NCBI GenBank assembly: GCA_900155495.1
Contig: FTLJ01000373.1
Location: forward strand, 1-64,000
Direction of reading: 5' to 3'
DNA: 64,000 nucleotides
From: Porogramme epimiltina
Taxonomy: Eukaryota; Basidiomycota; Agaricomycetes; Polyporales; Polyporaceae
In this document: positions 1 to 10,978 of the stretch, one piece after another
Layout of the letters: each line of letters starts with the position of its first letter
How positions within the stretch are numbered: the stretch's first letter is position 1
Made by a program: the position numbers and the translations under genes
The notes under the pieces: model-generated
Told to the model about the DNA's origin: nothing
The model's input: only the letters and a program-made list of their open reading frames with translations
Databases searched by the model: none

Positions 1-88
1 GTAATGCCCTAAATACATAGAAGGAAATGCGGTGTTTGCTGATGTACTGTGCGGCTCGCAGCTCACTGAGCCTCCGTCGTCGCTCGCC

Positions 89-2613
89 ATGTCCGTCTCC
101 ACAACAGAGTGCTTATCCTCTGCCAACGATCTTCTCGCTGCACACAAGTCGCTTATCTCTCGCATACGTCAGACACAGCAAGTGTACCGGCGGCAGCTCA
201 AAACCCTCCCCTCTCCCCCACACGCATTGCTCAAGCTCCCACTCATTCCTTCCCCTCCTCGCTCACCATCGCCCTCACCACCCTCGTCTCCGCTCATCTA
301 CTCACCACCAAAACCTCACCGACCCGATCTTCCTCCTGCGAAACGTGCCAGGGTAGCACGATATAGCAACTATGTTCCAGAAGAAGAAACGATCCGAAAC
401 GACTATTCCCAACGATATGTGGATGGTGGAGAATGGCCTCAGAATTGGGTCCTAGGCGCGGATCCTGACCACAGGTTTGAAGAGTGAGTTTCACTTTCTG
501 ACTTTCTGTATGCTAGTTATTCTAGAAGAATCGAATGCTCTTCCTCACATGGTGCTCTCGTTTCGCGCGGACGCAACCGTATCCTCCGGCTCGTGCCCAT
601 AAATGCTCATGCATATGGCTATGTGATGTCATTGTACTGGCCTCAGTGTTTTGATATACCTTCGAAGAGCATATCACAACCACTGTCCTACAGGGAGCGG
701 GCCGGTCGTGATTGTCGGTCCACTTAGTACTGTCTTACCACCCTAGAATGAGAGTGATACCAGTCTCTCAGTTCATTTCTTAACCTCTCAGACGTCTCCA
801 TAACACATTGACTGACTGTGATGCTGTCCCCTAGGTATCCTAAACAACAGCGGCTTCTGTCGCTGAAGAAAGCCGCAGTAACAGCCCATGCAATACCCCC
901 AACATTCCTCCCTTTCTCCGAGCTGTCCACCCTGCAAGGCTCAAAATTCGACGTCGTCCTCATCGACCCCCCGTTCTCATCGTCGTTCACGTGGGACAAC
1001 CTCCAAGAGCTACCCATCCCAGCCCTTGCCGCCGATCCGTCATTCGTCCTTCTATGGGTGGGAAGTGGGTCGGGCGAAGGTCTAGAGCGGGGCCGTGAGG
1101 TAATGGCGAAGTGGGGGTTCCGACGATGCGAGGACATTGTCTGGGTGAAGACGAACAAGTCGTCTAATCAAGGGCCCGGGGTACGTTGTCGCTTTCAAGG
1201 GAGCCACACGTTGTCTCACGTCATGTGCAGACTGACCCGCCCACCACCTCGCTGTTCACTCGCACAAAACAGCACTGCCTTATGGGTATCAGGGGTACAG
1301 TGCGCCGCTCAACGGACCACTGGTTCGTCCACTGCAACGTCGGTGCGTCCCCTCTCCCAGCACCCCCTAGCGCGACCTCAACTAACGCCCTCGGCCGCGC
1401 GCGCAGACACCGACGTGCTCATCTGGGAGGGCGACGCGTCCGACCCGACGCTCAAGCCGCCCGAGATGTACACGCTCATCGAAAACTTCTGCCTCGGCCT
1501 GCGCCGGCTCGAGGTCTTCGGGCGCGCGCGCACCGCGCGCCGCGGGTGGGTCACCGCGCTCGCCGAGGGCGAGGAGGAGCGCATCGAGGAGGGCATGGCG
1601 CTCGGCGACGACGACGACCCGCAGGACGGCGCGATGCGCTGGGACCGCGAGCGCTGGGAGGCGCGCGTCAAGGAGCTCGTCGAGGGCCCCCGCCTCGTCG
1701 TGCCCCCCACCGCAGGTGCGTCCGTCGCCCTTTGCTCGCTCGCGCGTCGCAGCGGTAGATGAACCTAAATTGACTGTTGCTCTCAGAAATCGACGCGCTC
1801 CGCCCGAAGTCGCCCGTCCGCGGCGGGTCCTCAAACCAGAACGCGGGCATGAACCCGCCGATGGGCGGTGGCGGCTCCCCGATGCAGATGGCGATGGGCA
1901 TCGGCGGGCCCGGCGGCGGAGGCGGTGGGGGCGGCGGGCCGGGTGGTCGCGGCGGGGGCGGAGGCGGGTTCGGCAACCAGGGCCGCAACATGATGGGCCC
2001 ACCGATGGTGCCGATGAACAGCATGGACATGCACGGCGGCGGGATGGGCATGATGGGCTGGACGCCCGATATGGGCATGGGCGGTTTGGGCATCAATGTC
2101 GGAGGGATGGGCATGGGTGCGATGGGCGGTGGGATGAGCGGGATGGGCGGGATGGGGAACATGGGGAACATGGGGAACATGGGGAACATGGGTGCGATGG
2201 GCGGCATGAACGCGATCGGCATGAACATGGGCATGGGCGGCGGCCAGCAAGGGATGGGGTTCGGCGGTGGAGGCGGCGGAAGCAGCGGGAGGTTCGGGGG
2301 TGGAGTGTTCGAAGGGAGTATGGGGATGGGCGCGACGGCCATGGGTGGTGGTGGCGGTGGTGGCGGCATGGGTTGGATGGGGAACGGTGATGGCCAGTTC
2401 ATGGACGGGAGCGGGGGTGCCATGTGGGAAGGCAATATGGGCGAGGGCATGATGGGCTCAATGTCCGGCATGGGCAACATGAGCAATATGGGAGGGATGG
2501 GCGCCATGCGGATGGGCATGAGCCCGAACATGGGTTCCAATTTGATGCATGGGATGGGGATGGGACAATGGAACGGGGAGTCAGGATTCGACGGAGGAGG
2601 CTTTGCGGGATGA
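89..2613 (+). CDS. METTL14: METTL14/Kar4-type MT-A70 methyltransferase-like protein
   Basis: Homologue of METTL14/Kar4, the partner of the METTL3/Ime4 enzyme in the nuclear mRNA N6-adenosine methylation complex. Exons 89-483, 835-1180, 1231-1342, 1407-1715 and 1787-2613 join into one 662-residue frame. The ATG at 89 is the first in this frame. The region just before the core (NDYSQ...PQNW...RFEEYPK) matches the METTL14 pre-core segment. The MT-A70 core (about residues 165-385) has a DPPF motif at 176-179, [40 protein letters not shown] and a C-terminal [16 protein letters not shown] segment. METTL14 usually has EPPL and METTL3 DPPW at this motif, so this copy is intermediate. Residues 388-662 are a Gly/Met-rich low-complexity tail with a few Arg-Gly pairs and four tandem NMG units, possibly standing in for the METTL14 RGG tail. 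Intron 1 is long (351 nt). Family assignment is firm; whether the protein is catalytic is unknown. Confidence 0.93.
2152..2187 (+). repeat. 9-bp tandem repeat, four perfect copies
   Basis: Unit ATGGGGAAC repeated four times without change inside the last METTL14 exon. It encodes Met-Gly-Asn repeats in the Gly/Met-rich tail and keeps the reading frame, so length variation would not break the gene. Confidence 0.95.
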
Positions 2614-3000
2614 GGTGTCCGAGTGTAGACCCAAGGTATGTACGTCCATACTATCGTCTTCGCATGTCTAACGTGTTAACGATGGCCTGCAGGCTTTCCC
2701 TCCCCGTATTTGTGTACAGTATCTACCAGCGGACTCGTTGTATAATTGCTTGATTTGGACTCTTCTCAACTAATCATCCCGCACTCTGAAGCGCATCGTG
2801 TTTGACACAGCATTACAAGTGACAAGTGTTCTATCGCCCAAAGTCCTCAGGAGGTTGGACCCGTCATCAACGTATGGCCTACGTGTTTGGCTTCATGGAA
2901 TACGAGATAATCAAATTCAAATATTGGTGTCTCCCAAGATAATAATACAATGCTAGAGATACAGGGCGAACTTCGAAGAAAGGAGGTGAGATACGAATCA
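2614..3000. other. METTL14 3' region with a probable 3'UTR intron
   Basis: No gene here. Positions 2636-2692 look like a 57-nt spliceosomal intron: GTATGT donor, CTAAC/TTAAC branch-like sequences and a CTGCAG acceptor. It starts 22 nt after the stop codon, so it would lie in the 3' untranslated region. Confidence 0.5.
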
Positions 3001-3572
3001 CTAGATGGTAATCTTCTGGGGAACTTGGTCAGGCGTCGTCCGCGGGAACGTCACCGTCAGAACGCCGTCGATTATCAACGTTTTGATCTCCTCGAGCTGC
3101 AATTCGAATGTTAAGCTTCGCGTTTCGACGTTCACCGTAAAGAGTAGAACTCATCTTGACACCCCAGTGCGGCGGGAGAGGGAGCAATCGCGAGAACTTG
3201 CCGAACCGACGCTCTCGTAGTACAGAGTACCCCTTCTCGTCCCGCTCGTTCGAGACAGTCGACTCACTATAGACATTCAGGACGTTGTCATTGGCGAGGC
3301 CGGGGAGCTCGAACGAGGCCGTGACGAGATTCTTCAACTTCTCCCGGGCGTCCTCGTGCAGGTCCATCCCTTGGCCCTTGGGCAACGTCAATGACCAGTC
3401 CCACTGTAGTTATACAGTGCCGCGTAGACTCATCTTTGGGCGCATGGGACGGTAATCGGTGTTCTCGCTGGACAAGGAACCTGAGCGACCGTGGACGACC
3501 GGGGGTTGCCGAGGCACGGGCGCTGAAGGTCTCATCAAAGAGGCGGTCGACTCAGTCGGCGAGTGCGTAGAA
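3001..3572 (-). pseudogene. hsp20/alpha-crystallin small heat-shock protein relic A
   Basis: Recognisable pieces of a fungal Hsp20, broken in several ways. From the 5' end: FYALAD, then an in-frame stop (3552-3554), then VDRLFDETFSAR; a frame change to YRPMRPK; then GMDLHEDAREK, FELPGLAND and RERRFGKFSR; finally DGVLTVTFPRTTPDQVPQKITI before a TAG at 3001-3003. The second intron has the same position as in relic B, but its donor reads ATGAGT instead of GTGAGT. The first intron also has an ATGAGT-like start. The stop, frame change and lost donors show that it cannot make a normal chaperone. It lies on the opposite strand to relic B, on the other side of the HET gene. Confidence 0.82.
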
Positions 3573-4065
3573 GAGCTAAGAGAATATGATAAATGTTGCA
3601 AGTTGGAAGTAGTGATAGAGATGGTCTGATCGGGGAAAGATGCATATGAGTGCCAGTGCGTTCCATTGTTGATGTCACTTACTTAGCGTCAGATGCTCTG
3701 TAGAGACAGTGGGGTCATTAGTTTTTTACAGGCTCTTCCTAGACCCTACACCACTTGCTCGTTTCTCGACCAACGAGAGCACGAGAAGGCCGTCTCGATG
3801 AGCAACCAGAACAAGGCACTGGCATGTGATACAGTGAATAGATCTAGACTTCTGACTACTCGAGCGCCGGAGGCTACACTAGTATTCAAGAAGAAATAAG
3901 AGAACGACCACATGGATGCATGAGCACGCTGGTAGCAAAGAGACAGCCTAAGACCTGTCGGTAGAATACATAAACGAACAAGTGGACAGGAAGTGAGGTG
4001 CGTGAGGTGCATGTACCGTGAATTGTTGGAGTCATGACGAAGGAAAAGAGTATTGACGATATATC
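3573..4065. other. Intergenic, no gene seen
   Basis: Lies between hsp20 relic A and the 3' end of the HET gene. Only short unsupported ORFs. Upstream of relic A there is no clear Hsp20 start: the frame of the FYALAD block carries another stop codon. Confidence 0.6.
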
Positions 4066-7000
4066 CTACATAACGGTCACTCTTGACATGACCAACCGAG
4101 AGCGTAGTGCCACTGGCATCGAAGATTTTGAAGCTCTTTCTCTCAGTCTACGTGCATCATAACTCAACAGGAGGACATGTTGGACCAATTCACAGACAAT
4201 AGGCGATCGGCTCCCCTGCGATCCCTCAAACTCCGCGGCCTCTTCTTCTCCAAAATTTTGTATGTTGACAAGAGGAGCATGAACTGCAATGCCTCTGGGC
4301 GCATCTACGCCACCTTGCATGACTCGTAAGAGGATCACTGCGTTGAACGTAGCGTGTGGTGGAATGTTGAAAATTTCATATAGTAGTGCCCCGCGGGAAG
4401 GCTCGCTGACGATGATAGACCCAATGTTGGAGACGTGTATCTCTCCATCCGAGCGCCGGTGTACTAGGTCTGGAAGGTAGAGTATTGGTACGGGCTGAAT
4501 CGTGGTGAGGCCCTCGCGCGAACAAATAGCATCCCCAGAAAAAACGCCCTCCGGTATACCCCTGATAGGCCCTGATATCCCCTTCACGTCGTACCAAAAG
4601 GAAGTCAGCGAAGAGGGGGCCCATCTGAAGGAGACTGGTTGCTTCATTCGCGGGAATGCTCCCCACAGGATATCCGCAGGAATCGTCTTGAGTTCCAAAA
4701 GTAGGGCCTGGATGCGAGATTCTAAATCTGTTTTGCCGTCGACATCCAGCTTCTTCGCATCCACGCCGAGTAAACTAGCAATAGCTAAGGGTTGATCACT
4801 AGGTTTGCTAGTCGTGCGGCCGGCGAGGAGGTTGATGATGCTTCGGAAATTGTACGTCTCTTGCCGACCTTTGAGGAGTTTGGTCACGGCAAGGCCAGTC
4901 ATCACATCATCCTTGAACGTAGGGAAGCAAAATGGAGGGTATTGAACGCCCCCTTCCCAGCCCTCATCATGCTCCAGGGCGTGTAGAAGGTCGTAGGCGG
5001 ATACAACTCCTATCGAGAACTCGAAATGAAGCTCTCGTGCAAGCAACGCCTCCTGAAGGGTCCACACTCGTTGCATCCAGGGCGACGTTGCAATCCTAAA
5101 TATGTTCTCGTCCGGTGAACGGTTTCTGGAGCATAACGTCCGGATACTCTCATCAAAGACAAGGACGTGTGCAGCCCGCCGGTATGTTTCACCCATCTTG
5201 CGAATGGCGTCTTTGCGTGTCCCAATAGCTTTTGGGATACAAAGACTGTCGATCCAAAAAGCGGGTATGCAATCATCTGGAAGGAGCTTGCGGGCATGTG
5301 TGTGAATGCGCTCGATCTGGCAGGTTGGCAGTCCCTTTTCTGTGTTGCTGCCTAAGCCGTCCGCCCAGACATGAGATATTGCGACGTACAGCCTCCTCTC
5401 ATCGTGAGTGATAAGGCTGGTGCCGTCGTAGGACATGACCGGGTAATGCCCTCCGGAGAGCAGAGCGGCGACGGCGTCGATGGAGGGTATTATGAAAGGA
5501 CACAAGCACCCTGGTCTTGTGTGGCGAGTTCGGTATGTGCCTTCGTCAACGTTGTGGACAATGCAGCCGCCATTCTCAGTGCAGTTGAGGTGTTCATCAG
5601 GCGAGCGTCGGATAAAGGGTTTCTTAGAACTCATGCGAACCCATAGCAAGGGATCAAGGGTGTTGAGGCTGTGAAGAACAAATCGACACCAGCCGTCTTT
5701 GATCATCCTTTCCTGGTGGATACCACACGCGGAGTTACCAGGGGGGCTTGAATTCATATAATTTCCGGACTCGCCAGCATCACCGAGCTGTAAGATGTCC
5801 GAATAAGGCCTCTGTACTGCGAAAAAGAGTTGAAAGAGGAAAATAGAGATACTGCAAATGATGTTATCGACCTCGGCTGAGGGTATTCTCCATAAGCCTC
5901 CAAGGATCCCTGCTGAGATTGGAATGCTCTCGGCCTCTTTGAGCGATTGGGAGGCCAAAACGATTGTGTCGAACGAAAATTTGATCTTCAACCTCCCCAA
6001 GGCCGTCTGGCAGTCCTGCATAAGCCCAAAGACACAACAACATGCCAAAATGTTGAGGTTTGTAGAGGCTCCGAATACAACCTGTCCGTCTGGTCTCGTT
6101 TCAAGAAGCAGTGAAGAAGGAATTATTAGGCCTGTGAGGGCCTCAAGGACACCGAACGTCATCGCCGCCTGCCATAACGCTGCATTGTCAAACGCCGTGA
6201 AGGAAGGTGACCAACGTGCTGCAACGTAAGACGTGAGCGTTGAGGACCTTGGGTATCCGTCATGGACCGCCCCTAGCCACCGCATATCAGGTATTGGGAT
6301 TAACGGTGCTGTTTTGATATCTGCCGGCTCGCCGGGCCCCTCGTATAGTATGCAACCTTGCTCTTGGACGGGAATAAATTCTAAGGTATTCATTGTTCTA
6401 AGATGACAGCAGTTTGTCAGGAGAATTGAAGGCAACTTACCCATCTGGGAGCCTTCCTGTCGCTCCCGTCGTGACATTTCTGACCAGGGCATGAGCGATG
6501 CCGGCGAACCTTCTAAATGAACACTCTTTGAGCGCCCCCACTCGAAGCGCAACGCGTTGATGAAGTGCAAAACATCAGCTAAAGCATTGGGAGAGGGAAG
6601 CCCGTTCGCTACGTGAATCCCGACATGAGCAGCCAGCGCAATAAGCTCTAAGTTGCGAGGAATGGCGTTGAAGTCTTCTCCATCGCAGAGGAGGAGAAGG
6701 GCATCCACCAAAGGGTCGGACTCCACGGGAGGACTATGCTGTTGCATTCGATGGAAGTATTCGTGGAATAGGAGTGTGAACAGTGTTATATAGCTGGGTT
6801 TGTGAGAGCCGGTTGCTGTGAGGAACTGGAAAGGTTTGGCGGATACTAGGAAATCCCGTGCAGCCTGTTGGACGATCTCTAGATGGGAGGGGAATACTGA
6901 AGGGACAAAGTTGAAGTCTCCGCCATCAATGTATAGCTCGCGATAGGCTGCATAGAGGAGCATGGAAAGTACAACGGGTTCTGTTTTCGAAGCAGGGAGC

Positions 7001-7083
7001 TACGGAAGACAACAAATGTGTGAAACACTAGTAAAGTGATGCGTCTGCACTGTTCAACTCACTTCATTGGTGATAGCTGACAT
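4066..7083 (-). CDS. Large HET-domain (heterokaryon incompatibility) protein
   Basis: Predicted nonself-recognition protein of the HET family. A 21-nt first exon (7083-7063, MSAITNE) is joined across intron 7004-7062 region (acceptor at 7000) to a long exon beginning at 6999. The exon contains a likely 60-nt intron (6440-6381; GTAAGT donor, CTGAC branch, TTAG acceptor). Because it is a multiple of three, the frame stays open either way: 964 residues if spliced, 984 if retained. The HET domain lies in the middle of the protein (roughly residues 530-660): VAISHVWADGLGS, then PAFWIDSLCIPK, MGETYRRAAHVLVFD and WMQRVWTLQEALLA. The roughly 520 residues before it match no family I recognise, and the roughly 300 after it are the usual variable tail. 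Typical of basidiomycete HET proteins with cryptic N-terminal regions. Role in incompatibility is inferred from the domain only. Confidence 0.88.
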
Positions 7084-8761
7084 GACGGCCTGTGAGGGCG
7101 TGGGGGTGGTGAGCGAGGATGAGACTGGGATTTTCTCCCGGCCTGGCTTCATATTTATATCCTAGACCGTCCACAGCCGCGGCACAGCAACGCACGGTCA
7201 AACAGTGCTGGCTCCAGTAGCAAATCTTCGCGCCCAAAGATGGTTGTAAACACCGAGCAACGAGGCGCGCTCGGCCTGTGCACGTTCATATCTTCGAGAG
7301 TCGTGGTGGACACTGGATTATATTGAACTTCTCCCTGCTCGCCACCATGAGGTATAAGGTTAGAGGGGCCCGCCCCTGTATAACAGGGTTGGAATTCAAT
7401 TCAAGCGCCAAAGGGCCACAGCCTAGCACTCAATGATTTTCTTTTTTCTGCTCCGGCCTTGTAGGAATTGAGTGGGTACGACGAACCAACCACAGGGGTG
7501 GTTCGGACCGAATAAAATCGAGATTCGAAACCATCCCCCGTTAGCATGTGCGCCGAGCAGCTGTATCCAAATAACGTACACCATATCATCGTCAGTCATT
7601 GTCACCGCTGGCATTGAGAAAGCAGGGAGGGACACACCCTAAAAGAAGCCATGAACTTAAATCACGCACACACAGCCATACTACCACAGTACCACTGATA
7701 AGAGGTCAGCGGACACCATAACGACTGGCGGCAGATCGCTTATAGTGTACAGCTATACCAGCGCTCCGCTCTAGTTGCTCCCGCCGATGCCAGAAAACTT
7801 CCGCGGACGATGTCGCGAGCGTGGCTAGAGTCTAGACAACAGGGTCCAGGTTTTCTGGACCACACTGCTCCGCCCTCAGAAGCTGCTGGTCAGAGTGTTG
7901 AGTAATAATAAATATAGGGGTACGTGCGGGCAGCAGAAGGGGTGATCACTGATGGGACATACCTAGGCCGAGTTGAACGAGGCATGTGCCTGAGCCTCTT
8001 GTTTGATCGGACTAGCCCGCGAGCGCCTATGAGCGGATACACATAGGCACGCGAGGTTTAATAATATCCATAGAGCAGTTGGAATTACAGCAAGGATGCG
8101 GAGAGCTGTGGGGTAGTGCACCGGGATGGTGGACGTTGGGGAAGATATGCATCATCGGGCTTTGAACTCGAACTGGCCGCGGGCGCTCTAAGTGGAAACA
8201 TCCCAAAGTTCAAACGTCCTCCCTCCCCCATCATGACACCGAAGCACTTCTTCACCCGCAGTTTCCACATCGCACTCGAGATGTATCCAAACCTGGAGCT
8301 GTAGCGAGGCGTAGTCGGTGACCTTCAAGTGTTTGTCGCAGGGGTTTGGGATGTCACGGAGGAATGGCAGCCTGGAGCCATTACACAGGCAACGAGGAGC
8401 TCTGAGCCACTTGGAAGCTGCTTAAGTCAGGATAAGTCAGGTCGAGTCAACGGTTCGATAAGCCAGGTGTAAGTTAGCCCACACTCCGATTTCACTCAGC
8501 AGAAACACTGATATATCGTCATACGTGCGCAGGTGTCTGACCTAGGTGATCAGACGTGAGGCCCTGTACGACCGTGCACAACCATGGGGGCACGGACGAT
8601 CGAACACCGCGGCGTGCTATCAGTCCTGAGTGCGCACCCGGTCAGATGTGCGCGCGCGTATGACTATACATGAAGCTTTGAAGGGTTCCCGCACCCAGTG
8701 AGCCTAAGTTGAGTCTACGCCCCATATACTTTTGACCGAGCTGGACACTGGTTTATCCCTC
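7084..8761. other. Gene-free stretch upstream of the HET gene
   Basis: No ORF above about 70 codons resembles a protein. It contains the HET promoter region, a small perfect hairpin (7843-7861) and, just before relic B, degenerate sequence aligning with the first intron of relic A (shared GAGTCTACGC near 8713). Confidence 0.6.
7843..7861. repeat. Short perfect inverted repeat (7-bp stem, 5-nt loop)
   Basis: GGTCCAG and CTGGACC flank a GTTTT loop. No T-run or gene end is adjacent, so a role is not evident. Confidence 0.5.
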
Positions 8762-9117
8762 AAGATGAACTTGCACGAGGATGCAGGGAAATTTTTCGTC
8801 ACAGCTACGTTTAGGCTCCCCGGCCTGGGCAAGGGGAACATCCTAGTAAGCGTCTCCAGGGAGTCGCCCGCCTAGAGTAAGTGGGACGAGGACGGGTACT
8901 CTGTGTAGGAGCGTCAGTTCGGTTCTCGCGGTCTCTCTCTTTCCTGCAGGGCGTCAAAGTGGGTTCTACTCGTTGCGCCAGTGAACGTCCGAACGCGAAT
9001 GTTGACATGGCATTGTAGCCCGAAGATATCAAGGCGTCGATGACCGACGGCGTCTTGACGGTGACGTTCCCGCGTGTGACGCCTGGCCAGGTTTCCCATA
9101 AGATTACCATCCAGTGA
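8762..9117 (+). pseudogene. hsp20/alpha-crystallin relic B
   Basis: Second decayed Hsp20 copy. It keeps KMNLHEDAG, FVTATFRLPGLGKGN, DEDGYSV and, after an intron with an intact GTGGGT donor and TTGTAG acceptor, EDIKASMTDGVLTVTFPR and KITIQ followed by TGA at 9115-9117. Stops interrupt the frame within the alpha-crystallin core (ESPA-stop and GYSV-stop), and the N-terminal third is missing. It shares exon layout and intron sequence with relic A, indicating common origin, but the two differ too much for a recent duplication. Confidence 0.8.
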
Positions 9118-9551
9118 CTCGTAATGCCCATCCTCCCTCTTCACGATCCAAGTTGTATCAATAGCGTAGTATAGTGTTTCTCATATAAAAGCTTGACTTC
9201 AACATCTTACCGTCAAGTAGGAGACGTTTCAAGATTGAGGTATGTGAGCTCCGCGTTTAGAGCCGCCACGATGAGCTGCGCGTTCGTAGTCCGTCACATG
9301 TGCATATGCACAGTGCGCAGCTGAGGAGAGTTTTACGAGGCCGCGGCGCGCGCACTGTCCGCCGCAGGACCCGCAGTGGGCGCTACACCTTCCATATCAG
9401 GGCAACGCACGGCGGGCCGAGTGACGAGAGCGCAAGTGCCTGAGCGCGGCGGGAAACGTCCCAGCAAAAGTCCCTCTCATCGCTCCTGCCACCTCTCTCA
9501 CCCCCCGCCTCACCCTCGCCTGCATCTGCGCTCTCCGCAACCTCCCGCGCC
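9118..9551. other. Upstream region of SFT2
   Basis: No gene recognised. Pyrimidine-rich sequence (about 9470-9550) lies directly before the SFT2 start codon, as is common in basidiomycete promoters and leaders. Confidence 0.5.
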
Positions 9552-10603
9552 ATGCCACAGCCATCCACAGAACAGTCGTTCCGCGACAACCTCTCCCAGT
9601 TCCGTTGGGCCCGCGGCAACAACGACGACTCACAACAAACCCAGGGCGCCGCGCCCGCCGGTGCGAACCCCTTCTCGCGATTCTACAACGCCGTCGGAGG
9701 GAGCTATATACCCCTACGCTCCAGCGAGCGCTCCAACGAAGAGGAGGCGTACTTTGCCCTGTCGAGATGGGAGCGGTGCGTGAACATGTCCTGTGGGACT
9801 CTTTGGTACGGGAAACGCTGACGTTTGGCTGTCGCACCTGGTTCTCCCCGTCTCCGCACAAACAACAAACCGTGGGACCTCCACTTTGAACTCTGCGCGG
9901 GTCGCTTGGTGCAACGCGCGCAGGTTATTGGGATTCGGGGCGTGTTTGATTGGGGCGGCGGTATGCTTCTTCGTCGCGTTCATAACCGTCCCCTTCATCG
10001 CCCTACGGCCAGCCAAGTTCGCCCTCGCATTCAGGTGAGGAGTCCGCGCACGTTCTAGGTTGCTTGTACTTAGCCATGGCTTCCGCTCGTCTACTGCAGC
10101 TTGGGGAGTCTACTCGTTATGTTCGGGTACGTCGCGTTCCCTCACCGCCACGGGCGGAGCTTCCACGCCGCGTCGTAGCGTGCTGACATACTTTCCGCGT
10201 GCAGGTTCTCCGTCCTCATCGGGCCCATAAACCACCTCAAGCACCTCGTATCGAGAGAGCGGCTCCCGTTTTCGATCGCCTACGTCGCAAGTCTAGCTCT
10301 CACTCTGTACTTCTCGCTAGGAGTGAGTGAGCGAGTTACGCGTAGACGTAGACTTGGAGCGCTGACATCGACACCCTTCGCATATAGGCGCACTCGTATT
10401 TTGGGTCCCTCATTGGCGCGATTGTACAGGTGCGTCTTCTCCGACCGCCTCGTCCACTGTCCCATTCTAACTGTAACCCGCCGCAAACGCAGGTCATCGC
10501 CCTCGTCTCCTACGTGCTCGCATACTTCCCCGGTGGTACCCAGACACTGCGATTCGGTGGACAGATGGCTCTTCGGGGCGCAGGAAGCCTGCTGCCCTTC
10601 TGA
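9552..10603 (+). CDS. SFT2: SFT2-like Golgi vesicle transport membrane protein
   Basis: Small tetraspanning membrane protein of the Got1/Sft2 family, which supports fusion of endosome-derived vesicles with the late Golgi. Exons 9552-9775, 9924-10034, 10100-10126, 10205-10322, 10388-10429 and 10493-10603 give 210 residues. After a hydrophilic N-terminus of about 75 residues come four membrane segments: LLGFGACLIGAAVCFFVAF, then LGSLLVMFGFSVLIGP, AYVASLALTLYFSLG, and IVQVIALVSYVLAYFPGG. Family hallmarks are LRPAKFALAF, GPINHLKHLVSRERLPF and the YFPGGT motif near the end. Exon 3 is only 27 nt. The gene converges with NUP192. All introns have GT-AG ends and the total length is divisible by three. 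Confidence 0.93.
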
Positions 10604-10978
10604 TTACGGCGTTTGGGATGGGGCTTGGGGGCCGGGGATGGGCCCGGAGCCGGTGCGCGCGTCCCCCCACATATACGCACACATATATATGCGCTTTGTA
10701 CATGTACTGCTGTCTGCTTTCGATACCATTCTTCTCAACGGGTTACGTTCTCTCTCTCCCTGGATTTTGCCTGCACGAACATAACTGCGCACTGCAAGCC
10801 GCTCGGGTACATCACATCCGTCGGTAGGATTTGCTGTTGTACATTCGTAGCGGTCATCATAAGCGAACACAAAAAGCAACAAAACACGCGCGAGTATGTA
10901 TGTATCTACATCCAACGATGGTGGGGGGCCGAGTGCGCATGCGCCAGAGGCTTCCAGCCTCCGCCCACGCTGCGCCGC
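10604..10978. other. Convergent 3' regions of SFT2 and NUP192
   Basis: No gene. AT-richer runs (CATATATATG near 10682; GTATGTATGTATC near 10894) fit 3' untranslated or polyadenylation regions of the two converging genes. Confidence 0.5.

Noticed and set aside
1668..2540. 290-codon minus-strand Pro/Met-rich ORF
   Set aside because: Antisense shadow of the Gly/Met-rich METTL14 tail.
3001..3572. Minor-spliceosome (AT-AC) introns as an explanation for ATGAGT donors in hsp20 relic A
   Set aside because: The introns do not end in AC or carry the U12 donor consensus, and the gene has separate stop and frame defects. Decay is simpler.
7495..7535. Box B-like GGTTTCGAATC on the minus strand
   Set aside because: No cloverleaf could be drawn; the flanks do not pair as an acceptor stem.
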